A stretch of DNA of 34,204 nucleotides from Kaiparowitsia implicata GSE-PSE-MK54-09C (GTDB taxonomy: Bacteria > Cyanobacteriota > Cyanobacteriia > Elainellales > Elainellaceae), in assembly GCA_019359435.1 (NCBI GenBank), contig JAHHHI010000058.1:1-34204 (forward strand). The letters run 5' to 3'. Both the position numbers and the translations under genes were made by a program. The notes beneath the pieces are model-generated. The model had not been told where the DNA came from. It did no database searches and was given only the letters and a program-made list of their open reading frames with translations. Positions 1-6,778 of this stretch are shown here, piece by piece (the first letter of the stretch is position 1; every line of letters starts with the position of its first letter).

Positions 1-127
1 TGTAGGCACACGGGAATAGCAGGATGCCGGACCAGCCCACAAAGACGAATCGGTCGCGCTTTAGCCAGTCGTCAAGGACGTCGAACCATCCTTGCCCGGC
101 TTGCGCTCGTCCCATTGCTATGGTCAT
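1..127 (-). CDS. psbD: Photosystem II D2 protein, N-terminal 42 residues (partial)
   Basis: Reverse-strand reading from the ATG at 127 gives [15 protein letters not shown] and then [20 protein letters not shown], the characteristic cytoplasmic N-terminus of the photosystem II reaction-centre protein D2, followed by the first hydrophobic residues of transmembrane helix A. D2 pairs with D1 in the thylakoid membrane and holds the QA plastoquinone site. The gene runs off the left edge, so only 42 codons are visible. A GGAG ribosome binding site lies 9 nt before the ATG. Cyanobacteria often have several psbD copies, including far-red paralogues, and this fragment is too short to say which copy it is. 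Confidence 0.93.
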   Translation of the reverse strand, partial: MTIAMGRAQAGQGWFDVLDDWLKRDRFVFVGWSGILLFPCAY

Positions 128-571
128 GGCGCGAATCTCCGAATACTTGAATAACAGCGAGATGTAAAATTAACGCCCTTCAATCCTGAAAATGCACTGA
201 ATAAATGCAGAAGATGAACAGAACTGAGACAAACGTTACTTTTCTTTACTGTTCATTCATTATACCGATTTGACTTGAAAGATCTATGGGTATAGATGCA
301 GATATCTTGTTTATCCATAGATTGAAGTCTGGCGATCGCCCATCTTGCATAGATTCTAGCCAATGCTTTAGAAGATCCAAAGATTTAGTGGCAACGGCTG
401 AGTCACCTTGTTGAATCGCAGCACTAGACTCAAGATGAGTAATCTGTGGTGGGGTTTCTCATCTTCCTTTAAGCTAATCAGTGCAAGCTTGATTTATGCG
501 TTGCTTCGATGGCTGTGCGACTGACTGTAGACAGAATTCAGGAACCTTAGAGGCTAGTAAGGATTAAGAGA
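128..571. other. Divergent intergenic region psbD / DUF4079 gene
   Basis: A 444-nt region between divergent genes. On the minus strand a perfect TATAAT lies at 264-259, about 130 nt upstream of the psbD start, with no good -35 element at the standard distance. This would give psbD an untranslated leader of roughly 120 nt, which fits long psbD leaders in cyanobacteria (inference). The right half, 300-571, holds a HIP1 site near 331 and no open frame, tRNA or strong hairpin that I can see. Confidence 0.55.
259..264 (-). promoter_or_regulatory. Candidate -10 box of psbD promoter
   Basis: TATAAT read on the minus strand. Position and orientation suit psbD. There is no matching -35 hexamer 16-18 nt upstream, so recognition may depend on an activator or an alternative sigma factor; this is inference. 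Confidence 0.45.
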
Positions 572-1336
572 ATGAGCGCTCAAGACTACGCAACGATTCT
601 GCATCCGGCGATCGCCGTCTTTTATGTGTTTCCGTTAATTGGCATCGTGGTGTACTTTGCGTTGCAAACCCGCCGCCGCCGCCTGCAGCCTGATTCATCC
701 GGCAAGAGCAAAATTTCCCCGACGGTCGGGCCAGAGCATTTGCGGCTGGGAAAGTGGCTGAGTGCCTCCGTAGTGGGGCTAACGCTGTTGGGGTTAGCGC
801 AGCCTATCGTCAAAAAGCTAGTGATTGACGACGGCAACTGGGAGGCCAATACCGGGCGGTTTTTCTTAATTGCGCTGTTTTATGCGGCCACGATTGCGTC
901 GCTGGTGCTGCTTTACCGCGCTCGCACGCCGCTGTGGCGCGGGGTGTTTGCCACACTAACCGGGCTAGGGCTTTGGATCATCGGATTCCAGAAGTTTCAA
1001 GCGGGGGATGGCAACTTATACGATCTCGTATTCCGGCGCGATTTTGAATGGCAGATCTCGCACTTCTACTACGGCATGGCTGCCGCGATGTTGATGATCT
1101 TTTCCCTGGCGATCGTGCCAGATATCTACAAAGATCGCTCACAAAACTGGCGGCGGGTTCATATTGTGCTGAATTGCGTAGCGCTGTTGTTTTTCATTGG
1201 GCAGGGGGTCACCGGGGCCCGCGATTTGCTTGAAATTCCGCTGAATTGGCAAAAGCCTGCGATTGAGCAACTCTACATTAACGATTGCCAGAATCGCCCC
1301 TGCGAAGTTCGCCCAGTTGAGGGTGAGCAGGGGTGA
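572..1336 (+). CDS. DUF4079 domain-containing integral membrane protein
   Basis: 254 aa. The N-terminal stretch HPAIAVFYVFPLIGIVVYFA followed by LQTRRRRLQ is the signature of the cyanobacterial/plastid DUF4079 family: a hydrophobic helix, then a basic loop. Further hydrophobic segments occur around residues 62-80, 97-113, 120-141, 165-182 and 196-214, giving about six membrane spans. The function of the family is unknown. The start follows an AAGGATTAAGAG purine-rich stretch. The gene is convergent with sdhA, with only 22 nt between the stop codons and no obvious terminator hairpin, so the two transcripts may overlap. Confidence 0.8.
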   Translation: MSAQDYATILHPAIAVFYVFPLIGIVVYFALQTRRRRLQPDSSGKSKISPTVGPEHLRLGKWLSASVVGLTLLGLAQPIVKKLVIDDGNWEANTGRFFLIALFYAATIASLVLLYRARTPLWRGVFATLTGLGLWIIGFQKFQAGDGNLYDLVFRRDFEWQISHFYYGMAAAMLMIFSLAIVPDIYKDRSQNWRRVHIVLNCVALLFFIGQGVTGARDLLEIPLNWQKPAIEQLYINDCQNRPCEVRPVEGEQG

Positions 1337-1358
1337 GGCGTGGTGTTTAGAAGGGTAC

Positions 1359-3086
1359 TTAATACTTGCGCTCTTGAGGCTGAAACCGGGTGATGGTGAC
1401 GGGGCGATCGCCAATCTCTATCCCTGCGGCAGAGCTATAGGCCATTGTGTGCTGCAAAAACCGCTCATCGTCACGGTTGAGATAGTCTTCTCGAGAATGA
1501 GACCCACGGCTTTCTTGACGGTTGAGCGCACTGGTGAGAATCATCTCGCCCACCAGCATGATGCTCTGCAGCTCCATTGCTTCCACCAACTCTGTATTCC
1601 ACAGAGTGCCTTTGTCATCGAGGTAGACGTGTTCGGCCTGCTGTCGGAGCGATCGCACCTTGTCTAGACCCTCCTGCATGACCGACTCTGTGCGAAAGAC
1701 GCCGCAATGTTCTGTCATGCAATCCTGAAACTCTTGTCGCAGGTGCCCGATACGCACTTGACCGGGGCGATCTAGCAAGGATTGCAGCCGCTGTTGCGCG
1801 TCCCGAAGATAGCGCTGTTCATCTATATCGGGCAGTTTGCGCTGGCCTACATAACGGGCGATCGCCGCTCCAGTCCGCCGTCCATACACCACACACTCCA
1901 GCAGAGAGTTGCTGCCCAACCGATTGGCGCCATGCACCGACACGCAGGCTGCTTCTCCTGCGGCGAAGAAGCCCTCCGTTAAGCCCTCGGCACTGCTCCG
2001 CACCCGCCCGTCGGTATTCGTGGGAATGCCCCCCATGGAGTAATGCACCGTGGGTCGCACTGGAATAGGCTGATGCACCGCATCCACGCCCAGCAGTCGG
2101 TGCGCCTCTTCCCACGCAAACGGAATGCGGCTCATGATGTGCTCTCGCCCCAAGTGACGCACATCCAGGTTGATAAAGGGGCCCCCCGCACTGCCGTCGA
2201 GATGAATACCCCGTCCGGCGCGAATCTCCTTCACGATCGCCCGTGATGTAATGTCTCGGGGCGCCAACTCCATGCGGCTCGGGGCATAGGTCGCCATAAA
2301 GCGATCGCCCTCGCTATTTACCAGATACGCCCCTTCACCCCGCACCGCCTCAGAAATCAGCACCCCCACCCCATAGAGACCCGTAGGATGAAACTGCACA
2401 AATTCCATGTCTTCTAGCGGCAACCCGACGGCTGCCGTCATCGCTAGCCCATCCCCAGTCGAGGCAAAATCATTGGAGGTGGTGTTGTAGACGCGCCCAT
2501 AGCCGCCTGTGGCAAACATCACGGCCTTGGCCCGCACAACCACCAGTTGCCCATCCCGAATGCGGTACATCACCACGCCTTTGGCATCGCTATCTTCGAA
2601 GATGAGGCGCATTACATACCATTCGTCATAGATGGTGACGCCATAGCGCCGCAGATTATTCACCAACTCATGCAGAATGGCGTGCCCTGTTTTGTCAGCC
2701 GCATAGCAGGTGCGCTTATGGGAATGCCCACCAAAGGCCCGCTGCGCAATGCGCCCGTCTGGCAGACGCGAAAACAGCACCCCCATATGTTCCAGGTCGA
2801 GCACGACGTCGGGCGCTTCCTGAGTCAGCAGTTCTACTGCATCCTGATCTGCCAGGTAGTCAGAACCTTTAACCGTGTCGAATGCATGGGCCTCCCAACT
2901 GTCTTCAGAATCAACATTTCGCAACGACGACGCAATGCCCCCCTGCGCGGCAACTGAGTGGGAGCGGATGGGGTGGGTTTTGGCCACAACCGCAATGCTC
3001 AATTTGGGGTTCATGCGGGCAATTTCTACTGCTGCCCGAGAGCCTGCCAATCCCCCGCCCACAATAATCACGTCGTGCTCAAGCAT
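1359..3086 (-). CDS. sdhA: Succinate dehydrogenase/fumarate reductase flavoprotein subunit
   Basis: 575 aa, normal for the family. It oxidises succinate to fumarate with covalently bound FAD and feeds the thylakoid plastoquinone pool in cyanobacteria. Visible features: Rossmann FAD motif VGGGLAG (9-15); SHSVAAQGG (42-50), whose His43 is the expected covalent flavin attachment site; substrate-loop motif HPTG (233-236); APRD with the catalytic Arg277; and HYSMGGIPTNTDG near 348. The fumarate-reductase C-terminal domain follows. No iron-sulphur sdhB is next to it, as is common in cyanobacteria, where the subunits are scattered. L-aspartate oxidase (NadB) is a relative, but the full C-terminal domain and motif set favour SdhA. 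Confidence 0.9.
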   Translation of the reverse strand: MLEHDVIIVGGGLAGSRAAVEIARMNPKLSIAVVAKTHPIRSHSVAAQGGIASSLRNVDSEDSWEAHAFDTVKGSDYLADQDAVELLTQEAPDVVLDLEHMGVLFSRLPDGRIAQRAFGGHSHKRTCYAADKTGHAILHELVNNLRRYGVTIYDEWYVMRLIFEDSDAKGVVMYRIRDGQLVVVRAKAVMFATGGYGRVYNTTSNDFASTGDGLAMTAAVGLPLEDMEFVQFHPTGLYGVGVLISEAVRGEGAYLVNSEGDRFMATYAPSRMELAPRDITSRAIVKEIRAGRGIHLDGSAGGPFINLDVRHLGREHIMSRIPFAWEEAHRLLGVDAVHQPIPVRPTVHYSMGGIPTNTDGRVRSSAEGLTEGFFAAGEAACVSVHGANRLGSNSLLECVVYGRRTGAAIARYVGQRKLPDIDEQRYLRDAQQRLQSLLDRPGQVRIGHLRQEFQDCMTEHCGVFRTESVMQEGLDKVRSLRQQAEHVYLDDKGTLWNTELVEAMELQSIMLVGEMILTSALNRQESRGSHSREDYLNRDDERFLQHTMAYSSAAGIEIGDRPVTITRFQPQERKY

Positions 3087-3379
3087 GGGTATGTGTAGTG
3101 TTCAGAATGAAACGCCTACCTATGATCTTGCACCATTTTCTGAATTGCTGAGCCTTTGGGGACAGATGCGAGCGAATTTGTGAGCGTTGCGATCGCACTG
3201 CACCAGCTGGCTCAATTTCTCTTAGCTCCGGTGGCTAGCGCTCTACCCGCGAGAATAAAATGCGATCGCCCTGCTCGTTGATACGCGGTTTAACTCAGCT
3301 GGTTTTGTGGCGCAGTTAGTTGAATCTAGGCTCAACTTGAGAAGGTTAAGCCTGTGGGTGCTTCAACTTAGCCTTAGGG

Positions 3380-3604
3380 TTAGTCCTCGGCTTTCTCTAG
3401 CGATTCGGGCTTATGAGCGGCCTTCTTGCCGCTTTTATTGCTCTTGACCAAGTATTGTGGGTCGTCTTTGGAGGCGTTGACGTGGTGGCCTTTGATCTCC
3501 ATTGGCTGGGTCAGTTTCTTTTCAATGACGCCCTCGGTTTCTCCTTGGGGCGTGTTCCACTCGACCTGTTCGCCTTTTTTAAACTCGTTAGATTGGTTTG
3601 CCAT
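3380..3604 (-). CDS. DUF2945 / HVA1 TUDOR-like small protein
   Basis: 74 aa. The pattern FKKGEQVEWNTPQGETEGVI, then KKLTQPMEIKGHHVNASKDD and PQYLVKSNKSGKKAAHKPESL, matches the DUF2945 (hypervirulence-associated TUDOR domain) family of small soluble beta-barrel proteins of unknown function, common in cyanobacteria and proteobacteria. It is lysine-rich and has no signal peptide. It lies on the same strand as smpB, 104 nt downstream of it. The 293 nt between this gene and sdhA hold two HIP1-like sites, a weak imperfect hairpin (3342-3350 with 3367-3375) and nothing else I recognise. Confidence 0.8.
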   Translation of the reverse strand: MANQSNEFKKGEQVEWNTPQGETEGVIEKKLTQPMEIKGHHVNASKDDPQYLVKSNKSGKKAAHKPESLEKAED

Positions 3605-3708
3605 TGTGTCTCGCTTGATTAAGGGATGCAGTAGCCCTGCGGCACTACTGTCTTTATCCTTAAGGATGGCCGAGGTCTTGGCGTCTTACTGGAGTCAGAG
3701 GTCTGACG

Positions 3709-4173
3709 TTATCGCTTCATAGCGCGTTCCATTTCGCGTTTTTCTTGCTTGCGCTTTAAGTCTTCGCGCTTGTCGTGCAGCTTTTTGCCGCGAGCCAGCC
3801 CGATCGAGAGCTTGATGTATCCTTTCTTGAGATAGAGCTTAAGCGGCACGAGGGTGAGCCCCTTTTGCTCGGTCAGGCCGATTAGCTTGCGAATTTCATC
3901 TTTGTGGAGCAGCAGTTTGCGGGTGCGCAGGGGATCGTGGTTGTTGACCAGGCCAGCGGTGTCATGGGGGGAAATATGCACATTGTGTAGCCAGACTTCT
4001 TCGCCGCGAACTAGGGCGTAGCCTTCCTTGAGGTTAGCTTTGCCCTGGCGGATGGACTTTACTTCTGTGCCGCGCAGCGCCAGCCCAGCCTCGTAGGTTT
4101 CTAAAATCTCATAAAGAAATCGAGCTTGGCGGTTGTCTGCAATGATTTTGATGCCGTCGCCTGTGTCTGCCAT
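3709..4173 (-). CDS. smpB: SsrA-binding protein SmpB
   Basis: 154 aa, typical for SmpB, the tmRNA partner that rescues stalled ribosomes in trans-translation. Signature features: the N-terminal IIADNRQARFLYEILETYEA and GLALRGTEVKSIRQGKANLK, central VWLHNVHISPHD, and the basic C-terminal tail with GLARGKKLHDKREDLKRK, which enters the empty decoding site. The start ATG at 4173 gives the usual N-terminus. The tmRNA gene itself (ssrA) is not visible in this window. Confidence 0.95.
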   Translation of the reverse strand: MADTGDGIKIIADNRQARFLYEILETYEAGLALRGTEVKSIRQGKANLKEGYALVRGEEVWLHNVHISPHDTAGLVNNHDPLRTRKLLLHKDEIRKLIGLTEQKGLTLVPLKLYLKKGYIKLSIGLARGKKLHDKREDLKRKQEKREMERAMKR

Positions 4174-4290
4174 TCAGCGTGTCCTTAAGTGTGCGATTGG
4201 GGCGATCGCCGATGCCCTATTCAACGGTTTCCCGACTCAACAATCGGCAGCTTGGCTCATCGCTGAGTCAGTTAGCCGTATGATTCAAGC

Positions 4291-4557
4291 TTATTCAAGC
4301 ACGACGCGCCATTCGTGCAGTTCATAGCTCACGCAGCCATTTTGAATCAGCGGATCTTGATTCACGATGGTTTGCGCTTCTTCTAGCGACTCAGCCTGAA
4401 ACACCATCATGCCGCCGCCGCGCTCTGCCCAATAGCCTGTTTTGACTTGGTGACCTTTTTCTTTGAGGGTGCGCACAAACGAGAGATGTGCAGGCACAAA
4501 CTGGTCGAAGGTGGGCTTATCTACTAACCCCTTCTCAATTTTGACAAACCAGGGCAT
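4291..4557 (-). CDS. YciI family protein
   Basis: 88 aa from the ATG at 4557. The open frame extends to a GTG at 4611, but homologues begin with MPWFVKIEKG, and the 18 extra residues look unlike the family. YciI proteins are small ferredoxin-like dimeric alpha-beta barrel proteins with a His-Asp pair in the presumed active site. Here Asp12 (LVDKP) and His23 (VPAHLSF) are visible, as is the GGGMMVFQAESLEEA segment. The biochemical role is unknown; YciI-like domains are sometimes enzymes and sometimes stress-related. No strong ribosome binding site precedes either start. Confidence 0.78.
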   Translation of the reverse strand: MPWFVKIEKGLVDKPTFDQFVPAHLSFVRTLKEKGHQVKTGYWAERGGGMMVFQAESLEEAQTIVNQDPLIQNGCVSYELHEWRVVLE

Positions 4558-4646
4558 AGTCTGCGTAGGTGTGAACGTAAAGGATGACTGTTGCCAGCTT
4601 GGCGTGAGCACCTAGCATATCCTAGCCAACTGGGCCGAGGTTGACT

Positions 4647-5192
4647 ATGCCACGATTCTTCATTGCTATTATTCCGCCGCTGCCGATTGTGCGCGACGCC
4701 AATGGTGTGATTCAGGCGTTGAGCGATCGCCATCATACAAGAACCGCCAATGCCCCGCCTCACATTACTCTGCAACCGCCGTTTGAGTGGCCGATGAAAC
4801 AGCTGCCTCAGTTGGAGGCAACATTCACCCGGTTTGCAACTGCGCAACCTGCGGTACCCATTATGCTGGCAGGGTTTGGAGCGTTTGCGCCGCGTGTGCT
4901 GTATATCCACGTGGTGCGATCGCCCGCACTACTGCAACTGCAAGCCACGCTGATGCAGCAGTTAGAGACAGCCTTGGGGATTGTGGATGCCACATCCAAA
5001 ACGCGTCCCTTTGTGCCCCATATCACCGTTGCTTCGCGTGGGATGACGCCTGCTGTGTTTCAGCGCGCCTGGGCTGACCTTGAGGCTCGGTCTGTGGATA
5101 TGGATTTTTTGGGCGATCGCCTAACGCTACTGATCCACTCGGGCCAGCAGTGGGCCATACAGGCTGACTATCCTCTACAGCCTGAGCCATAA
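4647..5192 (+). CDS. 2'-5' RNA ligase family protein (2H phosphoesterase superfamily)
   Basis: 181 aa from the ATG at 4647; GAGG at 4637-4640 supports this start over the TTG at 4641. The protein has the two H-x-T signatures of the 2H phosphoesterase fold: His39-Ile-Thr (PPHITLQPP) and His125-Ile-Thr (VPHITVASRG). Members hydrolyse 2',3'-cyclic or 2'-5' phosphodiester bonds (ThpR/LigT-like) and act on RNA ends or nucleotides; the substrate here cannot be predicted. It is divergent from the YciI gene. Confidence 0.82.
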   Translation: MPRFFIAIIPPLPIVRDANGVIQALSDRHHTRTANAPPHITLQPPFEWPMKQLPQLEATFTRFATAQPAVPIMLAGFGAFAPRVLYIHVVRSPALLQLQATLMQQLETALGIVDATSKTRPFVPHITVASRGMTPAVFQRAWADLEARSVDMDFLGDRLTLLIHSGQQWAIQADYPLQPEP

Positions 5193-5263
5193 GTCTGAAC
5201 TACCGTCAGCCTGAATTGCTGTAAGTCTTGACTGGTGAGGTCTTAGGTTGCTTTGGTTCGGTT

Positions 5264-5306
5264 CTCCTCACCGACTGCGTGGAGAACCCACGCAATCGGT
5301 GAGGAG
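5264..5306. repeat. Long imperfect palindrome with alternative fold
   Basis: Arms 5264-5282 and 5288-5306 pair over 19 positions with a single mismatch around a 5-nt loop. A competing hairpin is possible: GGTTCTCC (5259-5266) with GGAGAACC (5281-5288). No T-run follows on either strand, so it is not a canonical terminator. It sits between the RNA ligase gene and the NtcA/riboswitch locus. Confidence 0.6.
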
Positions 5307-5342
5307 GCATTGTTAAAAAATGTCCAATTCCCTCTGCAGATG

Positions 5343-5372
5343 TTGACAGCGAAGATTCAAAACGGTAACAAT
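5343..5372 (+). promoter_or_regulatory. Promoter of the DUF4278/gifB transcript
   Basis: A perfect -35 TTGACA at 5343-5348 is followed after 17-18 nt by a weak -10 (TAACAA or AACAAT at 5366-5372). The -10 region lies inside the NtcA box at 5365-5378, so bound NtcA should block RNA polymerase. NtcA repression is the known mode for gif genes in Synechocystis. The transcription start is inferred to lie close to the start of the first riboswitch. Confidence 0.55.
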
Positions 5373-5378
5373 AGATAC
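5365..5378. promoter_or_regulatory. NtcA binding site, exact GTA-N8-TAC
   Basis: GTA at 5365-5367, eight bases, TAC at 5376-5378: a full match to the NtcA palindromic consensus. NtcA is the global nitrogen regulator activated by 2-oxoglutarate. It overlaps the presumed -10, which predicts repression under nitrogen shortage. The second riboswitch copy lacks an equivalent site: the aligned sequence reads GAT-N8-TAC. Confidence 0.65.
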
Positions 5379-5390
5379 AGAAGCAGGATT

Positions 5391-5476
5391 CGTTCATCCC
5401 TCAAAAGTTTAGTGAATTGCTAAGTGGCGATCGCTCAACGGATGGGACGGAAGTAGGGAGCAGTCCCGAAGGAACG
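5391..5476 (+). ncRNA. Glutamine-II riboswitch (Downstream-peptide motif), copy 1
   Basis: P1 pairs CGTTC (5391-5395) with GAACG (5472-5476); a second helix pairs ATCC (5396-5399) with GGAT (5440-5443); a third pairs GGGAC (5444-5448) with GTCCC (5463-5467). The conserved joining segments GACGGAAGTAGG and CCGAAGGAACGC match my memory of the cyanobacterial glnA/Downstream-peptide glutamine aptamers. Just after P1, CGCCTC (5477-5482) can pair with GAGGCG (5505-5510), which contains the ribosome binding site of the following peptide. This suggests translational control; glutamine turns translation on in the characterised gifB case. Confidence 0.85.
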
Positions 5477-5516
5477 CGCCTCAATCTACTCATTACATTA
5501 CAAAGAGGCGAGACCT

Positions 5517-5675
5517 ATGAAACTCAGCTATCGTGGCGCTACATATGCATCTGTAACCACTGCTGTGGGTCTGCAAAACAGCAACCCCACAACGACTGAC
5601 CTCTCCTATCGGGGCAATCGATACAGAACTAACCAGCCAGTAGTCACCGATGTTAAAGACGCTCCTGAGCGCTAA
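5517..5675 (+). CDS. DUF4278 small protein (52 aa), partial paralogue of GifB
   Basis: 52 aa beginning MKLSYRGATYASVTT, followed by two DUF4278-like elements, MKLSYRGATY and LSYRGNRYRTNQ. The first 40 residues are nearly identical to the N-terminus of GifB, encoded 338 bp downstream, but the protein stops after VTDVKDAPER and lacks the GS-binding IF7-like domain. The ribosome binding site GAGGCGAG lies 5-12 nt before the ATG and can be masked by the anti-SD segment at 5477-5482. It was missed by simple ORF calling because it is short and overlapped by a longer frame. The function is unknown; riboswitch-controlled peptides of this type give the Downstream-peptide motif its name. Confidence 0.75.
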   Translation: MKLSYRGATYASVTTAVGLQNSNPTTTDLSYRGNRYRTNQPVVTDVKDAPER

Positions 5676-5728
5676 TCGTTGCGCCTTAGGCTGTCCACAA
5701 CAGATACAGAAACTACAGAAACGGAATT

Positions 5729-5814
5729 CGTTCATCCCTCAAAAGTTTAGTGAATTGCTAAGTGGCGATCGCTCAACGGATGGGACGGAAGTAGGGAGCA
5801 GTCCCGAAGGAACG
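5729..5814 (+). ncRNA. Glutamine-II riboswitch (Downstream-peptide motif), copy 2
   Basis: This copy is essentially identical to copy 1 over the whole aptamer and is displaced by 338 bp, with the same P1 (5729-5733 with 5810-5814) and the same anti-SD segment, which can pair with the ribosome binding site before gifB at 5855. The near-perfect identity extends through the spacer into the coding start, showing a recent tandem duplication or active gene conversion. Only 53 nt separate it from the stop codon of the upstream peptide, so both switches may lie on one transcript. Confidence 0.85.
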
Positions 5815-5854
5815 CGCCTCAATCTACTCATTACATTACAAAGAGGCGAGACCT

Positions 5855-6244
5855 ATGAAACTCAACTATCGTGGTGCAACTTACACGCTTGCTGCTCCTG
5901 TAGTAGGCCTGCAAAACAGCAACCCCACAACGACTGACCTCTCCTATCGAGGCAACCGATACAGCACAAACCAAGCAGTGGCGGATGACGTAGAAGACGT
6001 TGCCCCTGTAACGTTTGTGGAAGCGACTGACCCAGCTGTCACTATTGGGGGCGATCGCGCCCGCCTTCTGATGATGAATCATCACCGTCAAGTCAAGCAC
6101 CGTCAGCAAGTTATGCTCAGCCGCGCCGCCACCAGCATTGGCTTAGATGGCGAAAACGCTGCTCAATACTGGAACCACGTACAGGGCAAAGTGCATCCTG
6201 GATTTTGGGCCACCTACGATCGCAGCCACGCTTCGAGCAGCTAA
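5855..6244 (+). CDS. gifB: Glutamine synthetase inactivating factor IF17-like protein GifB
   Basis: 129 aa. Residues 1-40 carry the DUF4278-like elements MKLNYRGATY and LSYRGNRYSTNQ. Residues 68-127 match the glutamine synthetase inactivating factors: RARLLMMNHHRQVKHRQQ, then VMLSRAATSIGLDGENA and VQGKVHPGFWATYDRSHAS. IF7/IF17 bind type I glutamine synthetase and inactivate it when ammonium or glutamine is plentiful. Arginines 70, 83 and 90 align with IF7 Arg8, Arg21 and Arg28, reported as important for GS binding. Regulation fits this role: glutamine riboswitch at 5729-5814, NtcA-overlapped promoter at 5343-5378, terminator at 6365. IF17 of Synechocystis is slightly longer. The fit of sequence and control elements makes this call strong. 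Confidence 0.9.
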   Translation: MKLNYRGATYTLAAPVVGLQNSNPTTTDLSYRGNRYSTNQAVADDVEDVAPVTFVEATDPAVTIGGDRARLLMMNHHRQVKHRQQVMLSRAATSIGLDGENAAQYWNHVQGKVHPGFWATYDRSHASSS

Positions 6245-6364
6245 TGAAGCTCAGACGGCAAGATGGCTTCAGCAAAATCCTTTGTAGGTTTCACAACCAG
6301 TTTGACTGTGTACCTTATCTCAGATAAAGGCACAAAACGTTGATTTAGCTAGAGTTAGATCTCT

Positions 6365-6402
6365 AGGGCATCTCATTACGATGAGGTGCCCTGATTTTTT
6401 TT
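6365..6402 (+). terminator. Rho-independent terminator of gifB
   Basis: Twelve-position stem AGGGCATCTCAT (6365-6376) with ATGAGGTGCCCT (6381-6392), one G-T wobble, TACG loop, then GA and eight Ts (6395-6402). It is a textbook terminator on the plus strand, 120 nt after the gifB stop. Confidence 0.92.
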
Positions 6403-6476
6403 GAAAACCTATGGACGAAAACCGTTGGGCGTTGAATGGGTTTGAGCGAATGACGCTTACCTAAGTCAATCTCAGA

Positions 6477-6611
6477 GTGCATCCCAGTTTTGCAAGTTGC
6501 CCTCATCCCCCAGCCCCTTCTCCCAAAACGGGAGAAGGGGAGCCGGATTCAAAGTCCCTCTCCCGCCCTGGGAGAGGGATTTAGGGTGAGGGTTACAAAA
6601 GTGGGATGCAC
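6477..6611. repeat. Dispersed palindromic repeat, copy A
   Basis: 135 bp bounded by perfect 10-bp inverted ends (GTGCATCCCA at 6477 and TGGGATGCAC ending at 6611). It contains two internal hairpins (CCCCTTCTCCC around AAAAC; CCCTCTCCC around GCC). Copy B, at 30662-30797 in the cas operon, is its reverse complement with few changes. Elements of this type are frequent in cyanobacterial genomes and lack coding capacity, so they resemble MITE-like sequences mobilised in trans. Confidence 0.85.
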
Positions 6612-6778
6612 CCCAATCTCAAGGTTTTAAGCCGCTATCGGGAATGCCAACTATCGGCTCTCCCGACGGCAACTTCCGCTCTATTTTGAACTCACCTTGA
6701 AACAAGGATCTCGCGCTGTAAATATGCCTCTCTCTTGCAGAGCTTTAGGAGAAGGAAAGGCGAATCCCACGCGGGAGG

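Larger units (their letters stand above)
6245..6778. other. Intergenic region: gifB terminator plus dispersed palindromic repeat
   Basis: The 534 nt between gifB and the YbaY-domain gene hold the gifB terminator (6365-6402), a 135-bp dispersed repeat (6477-6611), and a further 165 nt with no open frame or structure I can name. The gene to the right is convergent. Confidence 0.7.

Noticed and set aside
2547-2957. Long plus-strand frames opposite sdhA
   Set aside because: Shadows of the high-GC third positions in sdhA; no family resemblance.
5264-5306. Terminator of the RNA ligase gene
   Set aside because: Strong stem, but no T-run follows on either strand; kept only as a palindrome.
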